From the NCBI GenBank assembly GCA_002694095.1, contig NZLD01000071.1, forward strand, positions 9,236 through 15,421: DNA of 6,186 nt, written 5' to 3'. Made by a program: the position numbers and the translations under genes. This stretch comes from Micrococcales bacterium. GTDB lineage: Bacteria; Actinomycetota; Actinomycetes; S36-B12. This document shows positions 5,654 through 6,186 of this stretch, piece by piece. The notes under the pieces were generated by a model. The model was not told the DNA's origin. It saw only the letters and a list, made by a program, of their open reading frames with translations, and made no database searches. The stretch's first letter is position 1. Each line of letters begins with the position of its first letter.

Positions 5654-6186
5654 ACGGCGATCCTACGGTCGTCCGGCCGCACGACGCCCAGTCGACGACA
5701 TGCCGAGTCGGCGGCGTGGCGCCCACTGATCATGGCTCCTTGAATGCTCGCGGTGGCGCAGTGATCACCGGCGAGAAGCACCGGGCCGTGCTCGCCGGAA
5801 CCGGCGACGGTGAGCGGACCGCGCATGGACGGCAGCGCGCCGTGGATCGGGTAGCGGGCCACAAGGTCCCATCCGGAGGCGTCGGCGCCGTAGAGGAACT
5901 GCAGATGGCCTCGCACGGCTCGCGCGACCTCGGCAGAGTCGTCGACGCCGAGGGTGGATGACGAGATCAAGATCTGGCCGTCGGGGGAGTAGCTCGGCAC
6001 GGCGTACGACAGCGGCACCGTGTTGATCACCGGCCCGGATCGCTTGTCGGGAACGGTGACCACGCTTCGCCCGCGGGCCAGTGGCTCGGGCAACGACGTC
6101 GTCGCGACCGCGTGATACCAGGTGGTGACGGAGTTGGTCGCTGTGTTCAGTTCGGTGGTCAGCCCCGCCTCCTCCAGCAGAGCCGA
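5650..6186 (-). CDS. NAD(P)/FAD-dependent oxidoreductase, amine-oxidase-like, C-terminal part (5' truncated by window edge)
   Basis: The minus-strand frame is open from the right edge (6186) to TGA 5652-5650, giving the last 178 residues. An in-frame TTG at 6093 is internal, since the frame reads on without a stop to 6186 as plausible protein ([20 protein letters not shown] and onward). The C-terminal FAD-binding motif is clear: [21 protein letters not shown], whose GD and the following S.QGAM.SGR.AA are typical of the amine oxidase/phytoene desaturase-like flavoproteins. The N-terminal Rossmann GxGxxG lies outside the window. Substrate cannot be told. The stop overlaps the lipB start (ATGA), so it heads or belongs to the lip operon. 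Protoporphyrinogen oxidase or monoamine oxidase relatives are possible; I only support the superfamily level. Confidence 0.85.
   Translation of the reverse strand, partial: SALLEEAGLTTELNTATNSVTTWYHAVATTSLPEPLARGRSVVTVPDKRSGPVINTVPLSYAVPSYSPDGQILISSSTLGVDDSAEVARAVRGHLQFLYGADASGWDLVARYPIHGALPSMRGPLTVAGSGEHGPVLLAGDHCATASIQGAMISGRHAADSACRRLGVVRPDDRRIAV

Overview
The window is a high-GC stretch (by eye, low to mid 60s percent) of an actinobacterial (Actinomycetota) chromosome. The assignment rests on three things: GlnE next to a GSI-beta type GlnA, a DUF4191 membrane protein beside the lipoate genes, and an actinobacterial-style GlnR box at glnA. The same neighbourhood (lipB, lipA, DUF4191, RDD protein, glnA, glnE) is known from Mycobacterium tuberculosis, where it runs Rv2217 to Rv2221c. 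I cannot name a genus. The region is mostly conserved housekeeping sequence, with no mobile element, tRNA, rRNA or CRISPR array. I do not see a wholly new system.

Layout: (1) 1-747, plus strand, the C-terminal quarter of GlnE, the glutamine synthetase adenylyltransferase. (2) 748-836, a short convergent gap with a perfect 13-bp hairpin that probably terminates both flanking genes. (3) 837-2261, minus strand, complete glnA; its adenylylation tyrosine (Tyr402) is the expected target of GlnE. (4) 2262-2404, a divergent intergenic region with a four-box GlnR-like operator, a candidate glnA promoter, a hairpin touching the glnA ribosome binding site, and a -10 box placed for leaderless transcription of the next gene. 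(5) 2405-2776, plus strand, a small RDD-family membrane protein. (6) 2777-2824, a convergent gap with a 17-bp direct repeat. (7) 2825-6186, minus strand, a five-gene operon read from the right edge: FAD-dependent oxidoreductase (partial), lipB, lipA, MOSC-domain protein, DUF4191 protein. The first four genes are joined by three consecutive 4-nt ATGA stop/start overlaps; the fifth follows after 11 nt.

How the genes work together: GlnA makes glutamine from glutamate and ammonia, GlnE adjusts its activity by adenylylation, and the operator suggests transcriptional control by nitrogen status. LipB transfers octanoyl groups from acyl carrier protein to lipoyl domains, and LipA inserts two sulfurs to give lipoyl cofactor. 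The most unusual points are the MOSC-domain gene fused by ATGA to lipA and the FAD oxidoreductase coupled to lipB. Both are candidates for accessory roles in lipoate, sulfur or redox metabolism, but this is only genomic-context inference.
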